DNA from: an uncultured Succinatimonas sp.
GTDB lineage: Bacteria; Pseudomonadota; Gammaproteobacteria; Enterobacterales; Succinivibrionaceae
Direction of reading: 5' to 3'
DNA length: 9,291 bases
NCBI GenBank assembly: GCA_900548485.1
Contig: URKL01000059.1
Coordinates: 1 to 9,291 of the forward strand
Shown here: positions 1-7,206 of the stretch, piece by piece
How the letters are laid out: every line of letters starts with the position of its first letter
Numbering within the stretch: the first letter of the stretch is position 1
Notes under the pieces: model-generated
What the model was told of the DNA's origin: nothing
What the model saw: only the letters and a program-made list of their open reading frames with translations
The model's database searches: none
Translations under genes and position numbers: made by a program

Positions 1-22
1 GGTGATTGTTCCCCCTTTGTTT

Positions 23-1336
23 TTAGCGTCTGCTTAATGTTTTTACATTACGTATTTCCTTACCAGTATAAATTTGGCGAGGACGACCTAAGCGCGAGTC
101 TTTAATGCTTTGCATTTCGTTCCAGTGAGTGATCCAGCCTATGGTTCTGGCAATGGCGAATATCACGGTAAACATGGAAGTCGGAATACCGATAGCATTT
201 AAGATAATACCTGAATAGAAATCTACGTTTGGATAGAGATTGCGAGAGATGAAGTAATCGTCAGATAGCGCAATCTTTTCAAGCTCAGTTGCAACTTCCA
301 ATGCTGGATTATCTGTAATATGCAGAGCATCAAGCACAGCATGACAGGTATCACGCATAACCACAGCACGCGGATCAAAGGTCTTATAGACACGATGTCC
401 AAAGCCGTATAAACGGAAAGGATCATTTTTATCTTTAGCGCGGGCAATATATTGAGGGATTCTATCTACAGAACCAATTTCCTGAAGCATGCGTAAGCAA
501 GCTTCATTAGCACCACCGTGAGCAGGTCCCCATAAAGAAGCAATACCAGCTGCAATACAGGCATAGGGGTTAGCTCCTGATGAACCTGCAAGACGTACAG
601 AAGAGGTGGAGGCATTCTGCTCGTGATCTGCATGTAAGGTAAAAATGGTGTCTAAAGCTTTCTCTACAACCTTATTAACTTTATAAGGCTCGCAAGGAGT
701 AGCAAACATCATATGCAAGAAGTTTCCAGCATAGCTTAATTCGTTACGTGGATAGACGAAAGGCTGGCCAATTGAGTATTTATAGGACATGGCAGCTAGG
801 GTTGGCATTTTGGCAACTAAACGGGCCATAGTCATTTCACGATGCTCAGGATCATAAATATCTAAGCTATCATGATAGAAAGCTGAGAGGGCGCCAGCAA
901 CACCACATAGTACAGCCATCGGGTGAGAGTCACGGCGGAAGGCTTGGAAGAGAGATTCCATCTGAGTATGAACTAGGGTGTGGTGTTTGATGCGATAGGT
1001 AAATTCTTGGTATTGTTCTTTGTCAGGAAGTTCACCTTTGAATAATAGGTAGCATACCTGCAAATAATCAGCTTTAGTGGCTAATTGATCTATAGGGTAA
1101 CCTCTATAGAGCAGTACACCTTTTTTTCCATCAATAAAAGTAATTCTAGACATGCATGAGGCAGTAGATACGAAGCCTGGATCATAGGTGAAATAGCCTT
1201 GTTTGCCTAATTCACGAATATCAATAACCTCAGGTCCCATAGTGCCACGCAAAATTGGCAATTTGATAGGATCTTTGCCGGGAATGATCAAGGTTGCAAA
1301 TTTATCGATTTGCGGTAGTGTTTCTTCAATTGACAT
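23..1336 (-). CDS. gltA: Citrate synthase, type II (NADH-sensitive hexameric class)
   Basis: Condenses oxaloacetate and acetyl-CoA to citrate in the cytoplasm, the first step of the oxidative TCA branch. The 437-residue product aligns along its whole length with E. coli GltA (427 aa). Catalytic residues are visible: His273 in PAHGG, His314 in GFGHRVYK and Asp372 in PNVDFYSG; the HADHEQNAS segment is at 235-243. Residues that form the allosteric NADH site in the E. coli enzyme also appear to be kept (Arg172, Lys176, and Cys215 in TPCEPY), so NADH inhibition is likely; this is inferred by alignment. The ATG at 1334-1336 has AGGA 10 nt upstream (1347-1350), and the N-terminus runs about 9 residues longer than in E. 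coli. It is transcribed divergently from purU. The 22 bases beyond the stop, up to the window edge, are too short to show a terminator. Confidence 0.97.
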   Translation of the reverse strand: MSIEETLPQIDKFATLIIPGKDPIKLPILRGTMGPEVIDIRELGKQGYFTYDPGFVSTASCMSRITFIDGKKGVLLYRGYPIDQLATKADYLQVCYLLFKGELPDKEQYQEFTYRIKHHTLVHTQMESLFQAFRRDSHPMAVLCGVAGALSAFYHDSLDIYDPEHREMTMARLVAKMPTLAAMSYKYSIGQPFVYPRNELSYAGNFLHMMFATPCEPYKVNKVVEKALDTIFTLHADHEQNASTSSVRLAGSSGANPYACIAAGIASLWGPAHGGANEACLRMLQEIGSVDRIPQYIARAKDKNDPFRLYGFGHRVYKTFDPRAVVMRDTCHAVLDALHITDNPALEVATELEKIALSDDYFISRNLYPNVDFYSGIILNAIGIPTSMFTVIFAIARTIGWITHWNEMQSIKDSRLGRPRQIYTGKEIRNVKTLSRR

Positions 1337-1379
1337 TAAGCAATTTTCCTAAAAAAGTTTAATTCCATAGTATGGTTTT

Positions 1380-1408
1380 ATTTTAGCCATAATCTGTGAA
1401 ATTTCTAA
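1380..1408 (-). promoter_or_regulatory. Candidate sigma-70 promoter for gltA
   Basis: On the minus strand, TTAGAA (1403-1408) and TAAAAT (1380-1385) are separated by 17 bp, a 4/6 plus 5/6 match to the sigma-70 consensus. Transcription would start near 1373, giving a leader of roughly 35-40 nt. The -10 is bracketed by an inverted repeat, TATGG (1371-1375) and CCATA (1387-1391), with another CCATA at 1365-1369. Called by eye in very AT-rich DNA, where such matches arise easily. Confidence 0.35.
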
Positions 1409-1449
1409 ATCTTAAAAAAATGAGTTTTTTTGCACTTTTATGATACAGT

Positions 1450-1478
1450 TTGCACAAAATACTTTTGTAATTTAAAAT
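1450..1478 (+). promoter_or_regulatory. Candidate sigma-70 promoter for purU
   Basis: TTGCAC (1450-1455), a 17-bp spacer and TAAAAT (1473-1478) form a plausible promoter, with the start of transcription expected near 1485 and a leader of about 35 nt to the ATG at 1520. The -35 is strong only in its TTG half. A TTTGCAC heptamer overlaps the -35 (1449-1455) and is repeated 20 bp upstream (1429-1435). Confidence 0.4.
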
Positions 1479-1519
1479 CTTTAAAATATGTAACCTCAAT
1501 TTAGCTTTTGTATTTGGAA

Positions 1520-2359
1520 ATGGAAAAAAGAATTCTTTTAACTGAATGTAGCGATGATATTGGCTTAATCGCTAAGATTACTAATTGCTGCTTTAATCAT
1601 CATTTAAATGTGATTCGTCAAGATCAGTTCGCCTCAGCTGAAGACAACAAATTTTTTATGCGTTCGGCTTTAGAGGGCGATTTCTTTTATGCCGATCGTT
1701 TTATTGCAGATGTAAAATCTGTTTTACCCGAAGGGGCTAAGGTAAGATTAGCTGATAATCACCGTCGTCGTTTATGCATTTTAGTCACTAAAGAATCTCA
1801 TTGTTTAGGTGAGATTTTAATGAAGACTTATGCTGGTGCTTTAAATGCCGATATTGTTGGGGTAGTGGGCAATTATTCTGAGCTAAGTGAGCTTGCACGC
1901 AAGTTTAATGTGCCTTTTACCTTAGTATCTCATGAGGGTATTACTCGTGAAGAGCAAGAGAAGCGCCTTATGGAGGTTATCGATCGTTTAGATTGCGATT
2001 ATGTAATCTTAGCTAAATATATGCGTATTTTATCGCATGAATTTGTAAGCCATTATCCTTTAGGCAAGCTTATCAATATTCATCATTCTTTCTTACCAGC
2101 ATTCATGGGTGCTAAGCCTTATCAGCAGGCTTTTGATCGCGGTGTTAAGATTATTGGCGCTACAGCACACTTTGTTACAGATAGTCTTGATGAAGGCCCG
2201 ATTATTGAGCAGGATGTAATTAAGGTAAATCACCGTTACGATCCTAAGACTTTAGCTAAGGCTGGACACGATGTTGAGCAGATGGTGCTTATGCGTGCAA
2301 TTTCTAAGGTCATCGACGATAAAGTCTTTATTCATGGCAATAAGACAGTAGTCTTCTAA
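1520..2359 (+). CDS. purU: Formyltetrahydrofolate deformylase
   Basis: Hydrolyses 10-formyl-THF to formate and THF, balancing the one-carbon pool and supplying formate for purine synthesis. The product is colinear with E. coli PurU (280 aa). Residues about 4-80 form an ACT-type regulatory domain (methionine/glycine sensing in E. coli), and about 84-279 the formyltransferase-fold domain. The active-site triad expected of the family is present: Asn186 and His188 in NIHHSFLPAF, and Asp224 in DSLDEGPII; the AKYMRIL segment (165-171) is typical of PurU. The frame is open to a TTG at 1508, which would add four residues. I chose the ATG at 1520 because TTG is a rare start with no Shine-Dalgarno; the ATG itself has only a very close GGA (1516-1518), so the start is uncertain. 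It converges on pdxH. Confidence 0.93.
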   Translation: MEKRILLTECSDDIGLIAKITNCCFNHHLNVIRQDQFASAEDNKFFMRSALEGDFFYADRFIADVKSVLPEGAKVRLADNHRRRLCILVTKESHCLGEILMKTYAGALNADIVGVVGNYSELSELARKFNVPFTLVSHEGITREEQEKRLMEVIDRLDCDYVILAKYMRILSHEFVSHYPLGKLINIHHSFLPAFMGAKPYQQAFDRGVKIIGATAHFVTDSLDEGPIIEQDVIKVNHRYDPKTLAKAGHDVEQMVLMRAISKVIDDKVFIHGNKTVVF

Positions 2360-2367
2360 AAATTTAT

Positions 2368-2400
2368 ATCCCATTAGCATTTTGGCTAATGGGATTATTT
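2368..2400. terminator. Bidirectional intrinsic terminator between purU and pdxH
   Basis: A perfect 11-bp stem (2368-2378 with 2385-2395) closes a 6-nt loop, ATTTTG. On the plus strand it is followed by TTATTT, an imperfect U-tract; on the minus strand the continuation is ATAAATTTTTA, also U-rich. It lies 8 nt after the purU stop and directly after the pdxH stop, so it serves both converging genes. Confidence 0.85.
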
Positions 2401-3045
2401 CTAAGGGGCTAAGCGTTGGGGTTTATCCCAAACTCCCTCATCATTTAGCTTATATATAAAGCGGTCGTGGAGACGATTTTCACGCCCCTGCCAGAATTCA
2501 ACAGTCTCAAACTTAACTTTATATCCACCCCAAAATGATGGTAGTGGTACTTCTCCTTGTTTAAATTTTTCTTTAACTTCTAAAAATTTACTCTCAAGTA
2601 TGCCACGAGTGGAAATGAGTTTAGATTGATGTGAGGCCCAAGCACCTAATTGACTGCCACGAGGTCGAGAGTGGAAATATTTTAAGTCAGCAACTAGGGA
2701 TTGTCTGCTAGCTGTACCTAAGAACATCACCTGTCGTTCTAAATAAAACCATGGAAAGAGCATACAAATTTTGGGATTTTCTTTAATTTGCTGAGCTTTT
2801 CTTGAGCCAAGATTAGTATAGAAAATTAGATTTTCTTTATCATAATCTTTTAATAAAACCATGCGCGAGAAAGGTTGATTGTTACTATCAACAGTACTTA
2901 CAACTACGCCATTAGGATCATATAAACCTGAGTCGATAGCTTGTTGTAACCAGCGCTCAAATAGATCTATAGGGTGTATAGGTAAATCCTCTTCATTAAG
3001 GCCACCTAACTTATAACTTCTTCTTAAATCTGCAACATCGATCAT
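2401..3045 (-). CDS. pdxH: Pyridoxamine/pyridoxine 5'-phosphate oxidase
   Basis: FMN-dependent oxidase that converts PNP or PMP to pyridoxal 5'-phosphate, the last de novo step and a salvage step. From the chosen start the protein is 214 aa (E. coli 218). Visible motifs: LRRSY (7-11, PLP contact in E. coli), RMVLLK (61-66), [10 protein letters not shown] (75-84, FMN phosphate region), LERQV (102-106), and the family signature from Glu183 to Arg195, containing EFWQG and RLHDR; it ends in RLAP as the enteric enzyme does. The frame extends 16 codons upstream to a GTG at 3091-3093, but homologues do not have that extension and the predicted transcript start lies only about 6 nt before it. The ATG at 3043-3045 has AGAAGAA (3051-3057) as a Shine-Dalgarno. 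It has its own promoter and is divergent from ackA. Confidence 0.95.
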   Translation of the reverse strand: MIDVADLRRSYKLGGLNEEDLPIHPIDLFERWLQQAIDSGLYDPNGVVVSTVDSNNQPFSRMVLLKDYDKENLIFYTNLGSRKAQQIKENPKICMLFPWFYLERQVMFLGTASRQSLVADLKYFHSRPRGSQLGAWASHQSKLISTRGILESKFLEVKEKFKQGEVPLPSFWGGYKVKFETVEFWQGRENRLHDRFIYKLNDEGVWDKPQRLAP

Positions 3046-3105
3046 AATTTTTCTTCTAAAATTTGAGTTGTGCAAAAATGTGGCGATTACCACGTTTACT
3101 ATGAT

Positions 3106-3135
3106 TTTATATTGATCCTATTCAAAAATCGACAA
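3106..3135 (-). promoter_or_regulatory. Candidate sigma-70 promoter for pdxH
   Basis: Minus strand: TTGTCG (3130-3135), an 18-bp spacer, then TATAAA (3106-3111). Transcription would begin near 3099. This leaves a leader of about 54 nt for the ATG at 3045 but only about 6 nt for the in-frame GTG at 3093, which supports the shorter protein. Confidence 0.45.
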
Positions 3136-3172
3136 TCAAGTTATGCATGTGGTAACAAGTTTGTCTACAAAA

Positions 3173-3181
3173 TGCTAAAAT
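3173..3181 (+). promoter_or_regulatory. Possible extended -10 element for ackA
   Basis: TGCTAAAAT reads as an extended -10 (TGN followed by TAAAAT, 3176-3181), with no good -35 at the right distance. Transcription from it would start near 3188, about 65 nt before the ackA ATG. A second TAAAAT (3191-3196) is an alternative. Weak evidence, listed because the divergent gene needs a promoter in this interval. Confidence 0.25.
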
Positions 3182-3253
3182 ATTTTAAGTTAAAATGACT
3201 CTGTGCAAAATAGGGCCAAATTCGTTTTTACTAATAATCGGGACAATAACAAG

Positions 3254-4474
3254 ATGAATAAATACGGTTCAACCGCTCTCGTTATCAATTGCGGTAGCTC
3301 TTCTGTTAAATTTGCCATTTTAGATCCAAAAGATGGTCATACTTATTTAAGTGGCATTGCCGAGGCTTTAGGTTTAGACGAGGCTCGTATTTCTTGGCGT
3401 TTTGAAGGCCAGGAGAAGGAAAAGGATACTTTAGGTGCAGGTGCTGGCCACGATCGCGCTTTAGAGTTTTTAGTTAAGAATATCATGTCTCAGGATGAAG
3501 AGTTACATGACTCAATTGTTTCCTGTGGTCACCGTATCGTTCAAGGTGGAGATATTTACAGCGAGCCGACCTTAGTTGATGATGAAGTTGTTGCTAATAT
3601 CTCTAAGGTAATTCCGTTTGCTCCGTTACATAACCCAGCTCATATCTTAGGTATTGAATCTGCTCGTAAGAATTTCCCGGATATTCCTCATGTTGCAGTA
3701 TTTGACACCGCTTTCCATCAGACTATGCCGCCTAAGGCTTATCGTTATGCTATCCCTGAGGAGTATTATACCGATCTGCACTTACGTAAGTATGGTGCTC
3801 ATGGTACTTCCCACATGTACATTGCTCAAGAGACTGCTAAATTCTTAAACAAGCCTCTTGAGGAGACCAATGTTATTACCTGTCACTTAGGTAATGGTGC
3901 ATCTGTCTCTGCTGTTAAGGGTGGCAAATGCATGGATACCTCTATGGGTTTAACCCCGCTTGATGGTCTTATCATGGGTACCCGTTGCGGTAGCATTGAT
4001 GCTTCTGTAGTTTTCTTCCTCTGTGATCGTTTGAATATGACTCCTGAGCAGGTTAAGGATGTATTTAATAAGGAATCCGGTATGTTAGCCTTATCCGGTA
4101 TTTCTTCTGATATGCGTCCTATTGAGGAAGGCTATTTCAAGGGCGAGCCTAAGTGTGTATTAGCCTTTGATATGTATGCTTATCGTTTAGCTAAGTTCAT
4201 TGCTTCTTACTATGTACCTTTAGGACATGTTGATGCTATTTCTTTTGCCGGTGGTATCGGTGAGAACAGCGACATTATCCGTAAGATCACCTGTGATCTC
4301 TTAAAGGAGACTTTTGGTCTTGAGATTGATGATGAACTTAATGCTAAGTTCATGGGCTTTAAGGGCAATGGTTCTGGCAAGATCTCCACTGAAAACTCTA
4401 AGTCTGCTATCTTTATGATTCAGACTAACGAGGAGTTGATGATTGCTCGTTCTGCTATGAAGTTCGTTAAATAA
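3254..4474 (+). CDS. ackA: Acetate kinase
   Basis: Interconverts acetyl phosphate plus ADP with acetate plus ATP, the substrate-level ATP step of acetate fermentation. The 406-aa product is colinear with E. coli AckA (400 aa) and has the ASKHA-fold motifs: Asn12 in VINCGSSSVK, Arg94 in GHRIVQGG, Asp151 in VFDTAFHQTMP, His183 in GAHGTSH, Arg244 in MGTRCG, FAGGIGEN (331-338) and TNEEL (391-395) with the catalytic Glu. The frame is open upstream to a GTG at 3203, adding 17 residues unlike the family; the ATG at 3254 is preferred and has GGGA at 3240-3243. Tandem stops TAA-TAG end it. The partner gene pta is not adjacent, unlike in E. coli. The usual GDIDP after GTRxG reads GSIDA here. A terminator follows. 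Confidence 0.96.
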   Translation: MNKYGSTALVINCGSSSVKFAILDPKDGHTYLSGIAEALGLDEARISWRFEGQEKEKDTLGAGAGHDRALEFLVKNIMSQDEELHDSIVSCGHRIVQGGDIYSEPTLVDDEVVANISKVIPFAPLHNPAHILGIESARKNFPDIPHVAVFDTAFHQTMPPKAYRYAIPEEYYTDLHLRKYGAHGTSHMYIAQETAKFLNKPLEETNVITCHLGNGASVSAVKGGKCMDTSMGLTPLDGLIMGTRCGSIDASVVFFLCDRLNMTPEQVKDVFNKESGMLALSGISSDMRPIEEGYFKGEPKCVLAFDMYAYRLAKFIASYYVPLGHVDAISFAGGIGENSDIIRKITCDLLKETFGLEIDDELNAKFMGFKGNGSGKISTENSKSAIFMIQTNEELMIARSAMKFVK

Positions 4475-4483
4475 TAGCTATTC

Positions 4484-4512
4484 TTGCAAACGCTCTCTGT
4501 GTAATCTAATAT
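4484..4512 (+). promoter_or_regulatory. Candidate promoter for the ABC exporter, embedded in a hairpin
   Basis: TTGCAA (4484-4489), exactly 17 bp, then TAATAT (4507-4512): 4/6 matches at each hexamer. The spacer and -10 lie within the left arm and loop of the inverted repeat at 4490-4521. If it is active, the RNA would begin near 4519 and carry the terminator hairpin 4535-4560 as its leader, ahead of the exporter gene. Confidence 0.3.
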
Positions 4513-4521
4513 AGAGAGCGT
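4490..4521 (+). repeat. Inverted repeat / RNA hairpin without U-tract downstream of ackA
   Basis: Nine perfect base pairs (4490-4498 with 4513-4521) extend to thirteen with two G-U pairs, leaving a 6-nt loop at 4503-4508. No T-run follows, so it is not an intrinsic terminator by itself. It could protect the 3' end of the ackA mRNA, be an operator, or be part of an attenuation structure with the next hairpin. Confidence 0.6.
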
Positions 4522-4534
4522 ATTGTGAAATCAG

Positions 4535-4564
4535 ATCCCTGTATGGTCACATACAGGGATTTTT
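4535..4564 (+). terminator. Intrinsic terminator of ackA
   Basis: A perfect 11-bp stem (4535-4545 with 4550-4560), loop GTCA, ends in TTTTT (4560-4564). It lies 61 nt after the ackA stop and only 15 nt before the start codon of the ABC exporter, so transcripts reaching that gene from upstream must read through it. Confidence 0.88.
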
Positions 4565-4579
4565 AATTATATAGAGCAG

Positions 4580-6391
4580 ATGAATAATAAATCCCCGCGT
4601 AAATATCCAATTGTTTTAAGTGACGTTAAAGCCAACCCTAGTACTAGTTTTTGGCGTGGTTATCGTCAATTTTGGCCTTTTTTAAAACCTTATGCATGGA
4701 TTGCAGCTTTAGGTTTACTATTAACTATTCCAGTTGGCGCTTTAGATGCTGTAGTAGCATCATTCCTAAAGCCATTTATGGATAAGGTTATGGTATCTCA
4801 AGATAAAAGTTTTGCCTATTATGTACCTTTATTTATCATAGGCTTTTCTGTAGCTCAGGGCCTGTTTTTATATTGTTCAGCATATGTAAATTCATATGTT
4901 GGTAATCGCATTGCTATGGATGTGAAGTTAAAGCTATATAACAAGCTTATAAATATGAATACTTCTTTCTACAATGCAAATAATTCAGGTAGCGTGATTT
5001 TCCGTTTTGCAAGCGATCCCGATCTAGCAACTACAGGATTAATTTCTAATATTCGTTTATTTTTAACTAAATTTTTCTCCTCAGTTTCCTTAGTAGTAGT
5101 ACTTATCTACAATTCTTGGCAATTGTCCTTTGTGGCTTTAGGAGTTTTATTATTACTCTTTGTGCCGATGCAGATTGTACGTAAGCGTGTAAAACAGATT
5201 GTAAATCGTACTGTTGGTGCTAACTCTAAGGTTATGACTTTATACAATGAGACCTCTCAGGGTAATCGAGAGATTAAATCCTTTAATTTAAAAGGACAAA
5301 TGTTTAAGCATTTCTCTGAGACTATGAACTATCTTTTCCGTCTCAATATGAAGATTGTGCGTGATACTAACTGGTTAGCTCCGGTTATGCATTTGATTAC
5401 AGCTTTTGGTGTTGCTGGTGTATTGTATTTCGGTTTACACCTCATCATGATAGGCGAGATTACCTCAGGTGGTTTTGTGGCCTTCTTAGCTGCTCTTATC
5501 ATGCTATATACCCCAATTAAGAGTATTGGTAATAACTATATCAGTGTGCAACAGGCTTTATTGGCTTTAGATCGTATCTATCAGCTTTTAGAAGAGCATA
5601 GCTATGAAAATGAAGATGATAAAAATAAAGATAAACTTTCTGATATCAAAGAAGAAATTTTATTTAATAAAGTACATTTCTCCTACACTGATGAGCGTGA
5701 AATCTTAAAGGGCATTAGTTTTAAGGTTAAAGTTGGAACTAAGGTTGCCTTAGTGGGAAATTCTGGAGGAGGTAAGACTACAGTCTGCTCCTTAATTCCT
5801 AGACTTTATGATTTAGATTCAGGTGAGATAAGCATTGATGGGCGTAATATTACAGACTTTAGTTTAGACTCTTTGCGCTTACAGGTTGCTATGGTATTTC
5901 AGGATAATTTCCTCTTTGAGGGTACTATCCGCGAAAACTTAATGTTTGGGCGCATGGATGCTAATGCTGATGAAATTGATAATGCAATAAAGAGTGCTTA
6001 TCTTGATGACTTTGTCTATAGTCTGCCACAGGGTTTAGATACAGTGATAGGTGAGCGTGGTTTATTGCTCTCAGGTGGACAAAAGCAACGTCTAGCAATT
6101 GCCCGAGCAATTTTAAAGAATGCGCCATTAGTTATTCTTGATGAGGCTACCTCGGCTTTAGATAATAAGTCAGAAAAAGTTGTACAAAAGGCCTTAGATA
6201 AATTGATGGAAGGTCGTACTACTATTGTGATTGCGCATCGTTTATCGACGATTATGGATGCAGATAAGATCTTAGTTATCAATGATGGTCATATTGTAGA
6301 AGAGGGTAATCATCAAGAGTTATTAGCTTTAAATGGAGCTTATGCGGTTTTATATAACTCTCAATTTAATAAGACTCATAAGCAAGACTAA
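4580..6391 (+). CDS. MsbA-like fused ABC exporter (permease plus ATPase)
   Basis: Half-transporter of the type IV ABC exporter family, expected to work as an inner-membrane homodimer. Best remembered match is the lipid A flippase MsbA (E. coli 582 aa; here 603), but similarity in the membrane domain is moderate and lpxK, its usual neighbour, is absent, so the substrate is unproven. Six membrane segments are visible at about 37-62, 79-101, 160-178, 180-198, 268-290 and 294-315. A charged linker (341-359, rich in Asp, Glu and Lys) leads to a complete nucleotide-binding domain: A-loop Tyr369, Walker A GNSGGGKT (393-400), Q-loop Gln441, signature LSGGQ (497-501), Walker B LVILDE (517-522), D-loop SALD (525-528) and H-loop His553. 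All ATPase residues are intact. The ATG has only a weak AGAG upstream and sits 15 nt after the ackA terminator. Confidence 0.9.
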   Translation: MNNKSPRKYPIVLSDVKANPSTSFWRGYRQFWPFLKPYAWIAALGLLLTIPVGALDAVVASFLKPFMDKVMVSQDKSFAYYVPLFIIGFSVAQGLFLYCSAYVNSYVGNRIAMDVKLKLYNKLINMNTSFYNANNSGSVIFRFASDPDLATTGLISNIRLFLTKFFSSVSLVVVLIYNSWQLSFVALGVLLLLFVPMQIVRKRVKQIVNRTVGANSKVMTLYNETSQGNREIKSFNLKGQMFKHFSETMNYLFRLNMKIVRDTNWLAPVMHLITAFGVAGVLYFGLHLIMIGEITSGGFVAFLAALIMLYTPIKSIGNNYISVQQALLALDRIYQLLEEHSYENEDDKNKDKLSDIKEEILFNKVHFSYTDEREILKGISFKVKVGTKVALVGNSGGGKTTVCSLIPRLYDLDSGEISIDGRNITDFSLDSLRLQVAMVFQDNFLFEGTIRENLMFGRMDANADEIDNAIKSAYLDDFVYSLPQGLDTVIGERGLLLSGGQKQRLAIARAILKNAPLVILDEATSALDNKSEKVVQKALDKLMEGRTTIVIAHRLSTIMDADKILVINDGHIVEEGNHQELLALNGAYAVLYNSQFNKTHKQD

Positions 6392-6402
6392 ATTATTCAA
6401 AG

Positions 6403-6430
6403 AAAAAGCCTCTTTTAATGAGGCTTTTTT
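6403..6430. terminator. Bidirectional intrinsic terminator between the ABC exporter and the DUF2786 gene
   Basis: Ten base pairs (6403-6412 with 6420-6429), with a GCCTC/GAGGC core, loop TTTTAAT, and T6 at 6425-6430. On the minus strand the A-run at 6403-6407 becomes a U-tract, so it also ends the converging gene, whose stop is at 6439-6441. Confidence 0.92.
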
Positions 6431-6438
6431 GTGATAAG

Positions 6439-7191
6439 TCATTTAAAAATTAAATATTTGTTTTTTTCCTCACCATAGATAGCTTTATTTAGTTTAATCA
6501 TCTCTCCATCCTTAAATCCCTGAGTAAAGGCAAGTTGTTCCTCTTTGTTTGCCGTTCTTTTTCGTGAAATTTGTTTTTTAAGATGGGGATATTTAGTGTT
6601 TACAAACTCTAAGAGAGCTGTTGGTAATGTAATTTCCTGAGGAGTTAAATTTGCGCATATAGCTTGAAGAAAGCCTATTAAATAGGTATCTGTTTGGCGT
6701 TTTAAGACATAGTTTTGACGAGCAAGATTGTTTTTTAAAAGTAACTTTACAAGTTTTAGTGGGTAGATTTTAAGAAGAGACGCAAAAGCTGGGTTATTTA
6801 GCTCTTTATCCTTTTTTAAAGCTTTTACATAGGCTTTTTTTGCATTAACTAAAGTTCTATCTAAAAAGGTAAAGATATATTTGACCTGTAATAGTGATGA
6901 ATTATCGCCAATAAAGATCAGTTCTTTGGGAGTTTGTTTTGCTAAAACATAGCAAGGTGTTAAGTTTTTGATTATATAGGCAATTAAAAGAGCAATCTCT
7001 TTGTGGTTAATTCCTCGAGAAAAATTTAAAGATAATTCACTAAAGATGCGGTTATTTAAATCTTGAAAATCTAGTTGATACATTTGCATCAATTTGTGTG
7101 CACGTTTTAGTGCTAAAGCCGCTTCGTGAGGATTTGAGCTTTTAGAGAGTGCTAAGAGTTTTGTGATTTGATCTATATACTTATTGCTCAT
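6439..7191 (-). CDS. DUF2786 domain protein, function unknown
   Basis: A 250-aa basic, soluble protein with no signal peptide or membrane segment evident. Residues about 5-42 (ITKLLALSK, NPHEAALALKRAHKLM, QMYQLD) match the DUF2786 pattern: a helix of the type I-x-K-L-L-A-L-x, an N-x-x-E-A/H-E-A-A-like turn, then a second helix. The remainder resembles the C-terminal region usually attached to it: IFIGDNSSL (92-100), YLIGFLQAI (170-178) and a final AFTQGFKDGEMIKLNKAI (221-238) with paired glycines. The middle is lysine-rich (about 118-165). DUF2786 proteins occur in enterobacteria and in phages; no biochemical role is known to me. The ATG at 7189-7191 fits the family start but has no clear Shine-Dalgarno. 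It begins 15 nt beyond the terminator of the upstream gene, and I see no convincing promoter of its own. Confidence 0.8.
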   Translation of the reverse strand: MSNKYIDQITKLLALSKSSNPHEAALALKRAHKLMQMYQLDFQDLNNRIFSELSLNFSRGINHKEIALLIAYIIKNLTPCYVLAKQTPKELIFIGDNSSLLQVKYIFTFLDRTLVNAKKAYVKALKKDKELNNPAFASLLKIYPLKLVKLLLKNNLARQNYVLKRQTDTYLIGFLQAICANLTPQEITLPTALLEFVNTKYPHLKKQISRKRTANKEEQLAFTQGFKDGEMIKLNKAIYGEEKNKYLIFK

Positions 7192-7206
7192 CTTTGATGA
7201 TATTTG

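Noticed and set aside
223..447. Minus-strand ORF of 74 codons inside gltA
   Set aside because: Lies in another frame of a confidently assigned gene, with no recognisable protein features.
3046..3093. 16-codon N-terminal extension of pdxH from a GTG
   Set aside because: Not present in the family, no Shine-Dalgarno, and it would begin almost at the predicted transcription start; the ATG at 3045 has AGAAGAA.
3203..3253. 17-codon N-terminal extension of ackA from a GTG
   Set aside because: Residues do not resemble AckA, and homologues start at the position of the ATG at 3254.
3654..3848. Plus-strand ORF of 64 codons inside ackA
   Set aside because: Out-of-frame shadow of ackA; composition reflects the overlapping codons.
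6016..6282. Minus-strand ORF of 88 codons opposite the ABC exporter ATPase domain
   Set aside because: Antisense to the signature and Walker B region of an intact gene; no family features.
4580..6391. Firm assignment of the ABC exporter as msbA
   Set aside because: Family resemblance is real, but the membrane domain is diverged and lpxK is not adjacent; other exporters of the same family share these motifs.
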